A model generated the notes under the pieces. It was not told where the DNA came from. It searched no databases and saw only the letters and a program-made list of their open reading frames with translations. The translations under genes and the position numbers were made by a program. Shown piece after piece: positions 60,937 to 64,000 of a stretch of 64,000 nucleotides of DNA. The stretch lies in the NCBI GenBank assembly GCA_964462595.1, contig CAYWXM010000039.1, positions 1 through 64,000 of the forward strand, given 5' to 3'. Every line of letters starts with the position of its first letter. Within the stretch, counting starts at the first letter, position 1. This DNA comes from SURF-21 sp964462595 (GTDB lineage: Bacteria > Actinomycetota > Geothermincolia > Geothermincolales > RBG-13-55-18).

Positions 60937-61005
60937 AGCCCGAGAACTACCGGGTCGGTCTCCGCGAGACCTTGCGAGCGGGACCGTTACCCGGAGGCTC
61001 GGGCT
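60937..61005. repeat. Dispersed hairpin repeat, family R3, copy 2
   Basis: AGCCCGAG and CTCGGGCT bound the element; GGGTCGGTC (60952) and GACCGTTACCC (60982) form an inner inverted pair. The core matches the copy at 3771-3842, 57 kb away. It lies between the dehydratase gene end and the crotonase gene. Confidence 0.7.
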
Positions 61006-61077
61006 GCCGAACAAACTATAAGCGAAGATCGTTACCTGGAGGCCCCGGGTTCAATTGAACAATCTCCCTTCATCGAG

Positions 61078-62265
61078 CTAGTCCAGCGACTCCAGGAACG
61101 CCTGCATCATCTGCTTTACCTGCCCCTCGGAGTAGAACTTGGGATCGACGATGTCCGCCTCCAGGATGACGCCGCGCACCCCAGTCTCCGCGGTTATCCT
61201 GCGCGCGATCTCGTATTCCCCCAGGCAGTATGATTTGCAGGAGTGGTTGGAATGGATGACGAAACCGTCGAGGGAATAATCGCGGATGTAATCGACGTAT
61301 ATGGAAGCCCGCACGGGCAGCCGCATGTTGGGCATGATCGTCTGGTAGCATTCGGCCATGCTCTCCAGGGGGCGGGAGACGTCGAACTCCCCCCGCCATA
61401 CGTCGGTGTAGGTGTCCATGGTGAAACACGCGCCCATGTCGGCACAGAAGTCGAAGAAGTCGCGCAGCGCGTACCAGGGGGGTATATGGTCCCAAAGCAG
61501 GCGGTACTTCTCTCCGGCCACCGCCCCTTCGCCGCGCTCCACCCTCTCGCGCATCTGGGCGAGCATCTCGCGGTAGTAATCGTAAGCCTTCTGCGTGCCG
61601 CGCAGGGTCACTATGATGGCCATGTGCAGGAACATGTCCGGGGAATTGATGGGGGAGGGACGCGCCCGCCGCAGGTACTGCACCTCCGACCACAGCTTGG
61701 CGGTATCGCTGGATAGCTGCAGGGTCTGCCAGAGCTTCTCCCGGTCCATCTCCCTGCCCAGGATATCCCCCAGTTCTGACACTATGCGCTCCAGCTGGTG
61801 TACCAGGTATGCCCGGTCCTGCGGCGTTGGCTCACCGGCACAGTAAGGGGTGTCGAAGAAGAGGAGCGGAACGCCGAAACGGCGGCTGAGCACCTCGAAC
61901 CACTTGAACATGGTGCCGCAGCCGTTGTTGCAGGCGAGCAGGAGGTCGGGCGCGGGAAGCGCTCCCAGCGGGCCCTCGCCCCGCTCGGTGGAGGCGATGG
62001 TGCTGCGGGCGTAAGAGCAGACGCAGTCGTCGAACCCCAGGTCCCCCGCGGCCGAGCACAGGTCGGCTCCCATGTGCCTCGCGCCGATCATGGCCCCGTA
62101 GTTCTCGGGGAAGATGGGTATCACGTCGGCCGCCAGCAGCAGTTCCACGGGCGCGCCCGAGGTGACCCAGGCCTTGGGCCTGTCCGAGGTGAAGGCCTCG
62201 GTGTAGTAGGCGGTCATGATCTCCTTCATGGTCTCCTCGCAGGGCAGTTTCATCCTCTTGGCCAT
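61078..62265 (-). CDS. 2-hydroxyacyl-CoA dehydratase-like protein, subunit with 4Fe-4S ligands
   Basis: A 395-residue member of the HgdB/BcrC family. Conserved cysteines include C70, CVCSYAR (C81, C83), CNNGCG (C112, C116) and SNHSCKSYCLGEYE near the C-terminus, candidate ligands for a 4Fe-4S cluster. The family either removes water from 2-hydroxyacyl-CoA or reduces aromatic CoA thioesters, in both cases by a ketyl-radical step fired by an ATP-dependent activator. No activator gene is visible here. It follows its partner subunit after six bases. Confidence 0.88.
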   Translation of the reverse strand: MAKRMKLPCEETMKEIMTAYYTEAFTSDRPKAWVTSGAPVELLLAADVIPIFPENYGAMIGARHMGADLCSAAGDLGFDDCVCSYARSTIASTERGEGPLGALPAPDLLLACNNGCGTMFKWFEVLSRRFGVPLLFFDTPYCAGEPTPQDRAYLVHQLERIVSELGDILGREMDREKLWQTLQLSSDTAKLWSEVQYLRRARPSPINSPDMFLHMAIIVTLRGTQKAYDYYREMLAQMRERVERGEGAVAGEKYRLLWDHIPPWYALRDFFDFCADMGACFTMDTYTDVWRGEFDVSRPLESMAECYQTIMPNMRLPVRASIYVDYIRDYSLDGFVIHSNHSCKSYCLGEYEIARRITAETGVRGVILEADIVDPKFYSEGQVKQMMQAFLESLD

Positions 62266-62271
62266 GGGGCA

Positions 62272-63372
62272 TCACATCCCCTCGGAGAGGATCTCGGAAA
62301 GGGCCTGCAGGCGGGTGCGTATCTGGCCCGTGGGCTGCAGCGGATGCTCCAGGTCCAGCCGCACCGAGGGGATGCCCTCCGCTTCCAGACGCTTCTTGAG
62401 CCCCGGGTAATCGAAGGAGTGGAACTCGCAGAAGGCCTGCTGCGCGAATACCACTCCCTCGGCGCCCCGCTCCCTTATGCCCCGCATCATGTTCTCCTCC
62501 CGCAGGTTAGCAGGGTCGAGCTTGGTGGGGCAGGGGCTCCGCCGCAGGTAGCGCTCGGCCAGGGCTCGCAGAGGATCGTCTTTTTCCTCCACCATGCCGG
62601 CGGCGAAACGGGTGGCCGTGCTGAGGTCGTCCCAGACCACCTTCATGCCGTATTCCTCCAGGAGGTCGAAGACCTCGAGCTGGGGGACCGGCCCGCCCAC
62701 AACGGCGACGTTCTTCGCCCCCGCTTTCATGGGCGCGGGCTCGATGGACCCCAGCATGGCCAGGAAATCCTCGGGGCCTGTGAGCTGCAGGGCGAGATAG
62801 GCCGAATAGAGCGGTCGGTTCCCGGGGTCCGCCTCTCGCAGGCCGTCGAGGGCGGCGCGGCAGCGGTTGTATATCGCGATGCTCTCGCGGATGTCGGCGT
62901 CCTCGATGCTCTTTCCCGACAGGTCCTCCAGTCCCCGCCGCAGCCCGGCCAGCTCCTCCACCATGAAATCGACCGCCTCGGGGGTGTGCGTGATGGTTGG
63001 GACCATGAGGCGCATGACGCGTATGCCGGGGGCGGCCGTCTCCACCAGGTCGGAGAGGTTGCGTATGGTATCACAGGTATGGGGCATGACCACGGTCGAG
63101 AGGTAGTCGAAGGTGCCGCTGCCGAGCCCCTCCAGGAGGCTGCGCGCGAACGAGCAGCAGAAGGGCTGCAGGTAAGCGCCCGCCACGTCGCCGGGAGCGG
63201 GGCCCTGCAGTAGCCGCACCGGTATGAACCCCGCGGCGTGGATAAGCTCCACAGGCACGTAGCTGCAGAAGTAACCGATGATATTCCTTCCGGCATCCCT
63301 TTTCTCTCTCAGGGCGGGGTGTGGATCGCGCACCATATCCATCATCCCGTCCAATGCCTCCGTTTGCTTCAT
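62272..63372 (-). CDS. 2-hydroxyacyl-CoA dehydratase-like protein, second subunit
   Basis: A 366-residue partner subunit. IIGYFCSYVPVELIHAAGFI, FCCSFARSLL, VVMPHTCDTIRNLSDL and the closing FAQQAFCEFHSFDYPGLKKR are family hallmarks, with cysteines C36, C72, C73 and C100 as cluster candidates. GGAGG lies four bases before the ATG at 63372. Upstream on the same strand is a CoA ligase, so acid activation, dehydratase or reductase action and downstream hydration could be one pathway. Confidence 0.87.
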   Translation of the reverse strand: MKQTEALDGMMDMVRDPHPALREKRDAGRNIIGYFCSYVPVELIHAAGFIPVRLLQGPAPGDVAGAYLQPFCCSFARSLLEGLGSGTFDYLSTVVMPHTCDTIRNLSDLVETAAPGIRVMRLMVPTITHTPEAVDFMVEELAGLRRGLEDLSGKSIEDADIRESIAIYNRCRAALDGLREADPGNRPLYSAYLALQLTGPEDFLAMLGSIEPAPMKAGAKNVAVVGGPVPQLEVFDLLEEYGMKVVWDDLSTATRFAAGMVEEKDDPLRALAERYLRRSPCPTKLDPANLREENMMRGIRERGAEGVVFAQQAFCEFHSFDYPGLKKRLEAEGIPSVRLDLEHPLQPTGQIRTRLQALSEILSEGM

Positions 63373-63392
63373 TCTGCCTCCAATCAATGGGG

Positions 63393-64000
63393 TCAGGTCT
63401 GCTCGGAAAGCATGCGCACCAGTTCCTTCTTGACTATCTTGCCGATTGGGTTGTGCGGCAGGCTCTCCATGATCACCACCTTGCGAGGCACCTTGAAACG
63501 TGCCAGCTTACCTGTGAGGAATTCCACCAGCTCCCCCTCCGTGAGGGAAGCCCCCGGCTTGAGCGCCACCACGGCCACGGGTATCTCCCCCAGTTTGGCG
63601 TCGGGCTGGGGCACCAGGGCCGCCTCGGCTATGGCGGGGTGGGTGTACATGAGCTCCTCCACCTCGCGCGGGAAGACCTTCTCGCCGCCGACGTTCACCA
63701 TCTCCTTCTTGCGGTCCACCATGAAATAGTAGCCTTCGCCGTCGTGGTAGCCCATGTCTCCGCTGTGCAGCCAGCCACCGCGCAGCGCCGCCTCGGTCTC
63801 CTCCGGACGCTTGTAATATCCCTTCATCACCAGCGGACCCTTTATCACCAGCTCGCCGACCTCGTTCGGCCCCAGAAGCCTGCCCTCGTCATCCATCACC
63901 CCCACCTCGACCCCGGGGTGGGCGAGGCCCACGCTGCCCTCCTTATAGGGCATGTTCATGCGCTGGATGGTAGCGGAGGCCGAGCACTCGGTGAGGCCCC
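63393..64000 (-). CDS. AMP-forming acyl-CoA ligase, C-terminal part (runs off the window)
   Basis: The C-terminal 200 residues of an adenylate-forming ligase; the 5' end is beyond base 64000. GLTECSASATIQRMN is the ATP-binding TE motif at the window edge, GWLHSGDMGYHDGEGYYFMV the hinge region, RKKEMVNVGGEKVFPREVEE the linker, and the catalytic lysine is present in HNPIGKIVKKEL. It activates a carboxylic acid for the dehydratase-like pair behind it. Its stop codon lies in an AGACCTGACCCC string like the R1 repeat end. Confidence 0.9.
   Translation of the reverse strand, partial: GLTECSASATIQRMNMPYKEGSVGLAHPGVEVGVMDDEGRLLGPNEVGELVIKGPLVMKGYYKRPEETEAALRGGWLHSGDMGYHDGEGYYFMVDRKKEMVNVGGEKVFPREVEELMYTHPAIAEAALVPQPDAKLGEIPVAVVALKPGASLTEGELVEFLTGKLARFKVPRKVVIMESLPHNPIGKIVKKELVRMLSEQT

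Noticed and set aside
1..64000. CRISPR array, prophage, integrase, rRNA operon or complete insertion sequence
   Set aside because: I looked for regularly spaced identical repeats, phage genes and transposase motifs and saw none; the repeats present are short, dispersed and irregular.

Overview
This 64 kb window is GC-rich, densely coded bacterial chromosome. The layout around carD, a membrane PIN-TRAM protein, ispD, ispF, cysE, cysS, rlmB and a YacP/NYN gene is the housekeeping synteny of Gram-positive bacteria. Many acyl-CoA genes, TetR control, many TTG/GTG starts and one probable leaderless gene point towards an Actinobacteriota-like lineage. The 2-hydroxyacyl-CoA dehydratase-type pair and the ferredoxin-linked genes suggest a deep-branching anaerobic or facultative member. 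Lineage is inference; no rRNA gene is present.

Layout. 1-3.6 kb: conserved hypothetical, CarD, PIN-TRAM, IspD and IspF (MEP isoprenoid pathway). 3.7-8.4 kb: hairpin repeat, HD-domain protein, then a Fec/Btu-type metal-chelate ABC importer whose leader holds a terminator, followed by a decayed flavin-reductase gene. 8.4-22.8 kb: lipid/acyl-CoA block with an SDR, TetR with a clear promoter and palindromic operator, CoA ligase, thiolase-like protein, two acyl-CoA dehydrogenases, nitroreductase, ferredoxin, a frameshifted reductase, another SDR, a flippase and a thiolase. 23-35.3 kb: phosphate-starvation island with PhoP-PhoR, an orphan degenerate kinase ATPase domain, and two tandem pstSCAB sets, each followed by phoU. 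The first phoU has lost about 150 internal codons in frame. Three runs of TTAAC-like sequence with 11-bp period (PHO boxes) precede the orphan domain and both pstS genes. 35.5-43.2 kb: PfkB kinase, a duplicated-domain zinc-ribbon protein, GltX, CysE-CysS-RlmB-NYN. 43.2-54.7 kb: tRNA-Thr, DMT permease, MBL hydrolase, MarR-RND exporter, MnmA, ThiM, GlpA/D-type dehydrogenase and a methyltransferase. 54.8-64 kb: a second CoA-metabolism block with a CoA-disulfide-reductase-like flavoprotein, a thiolase-fold protein without its cysteine next to a frameshifted DUF35 protein, an epimerase, a carotenoid-synthesis-type membrane protein, a crotonase, a 2-hydroxyacyl-CoA dehydratase-like pair and the end of a CoA ligase.

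Three families of short dispersed inverted repeats sit between genes. The clearest is a 125-bp element with terminal inverted repeats, present in three near-full copies directly after stop codons. Several genes are eroding (nonsense codon, poly-G frameshifts, in-frame deletion). The most notable features are the duplicated, PHO-box-controlled pst island with its pseudo-ATPase and deleted phoU, the thiolase/DUF35 pair, the acyl-CoA dehydrogenase pair in which one partner lacks the usual glutamate, and an unrecognised two-copy zinc-ribbon protein.
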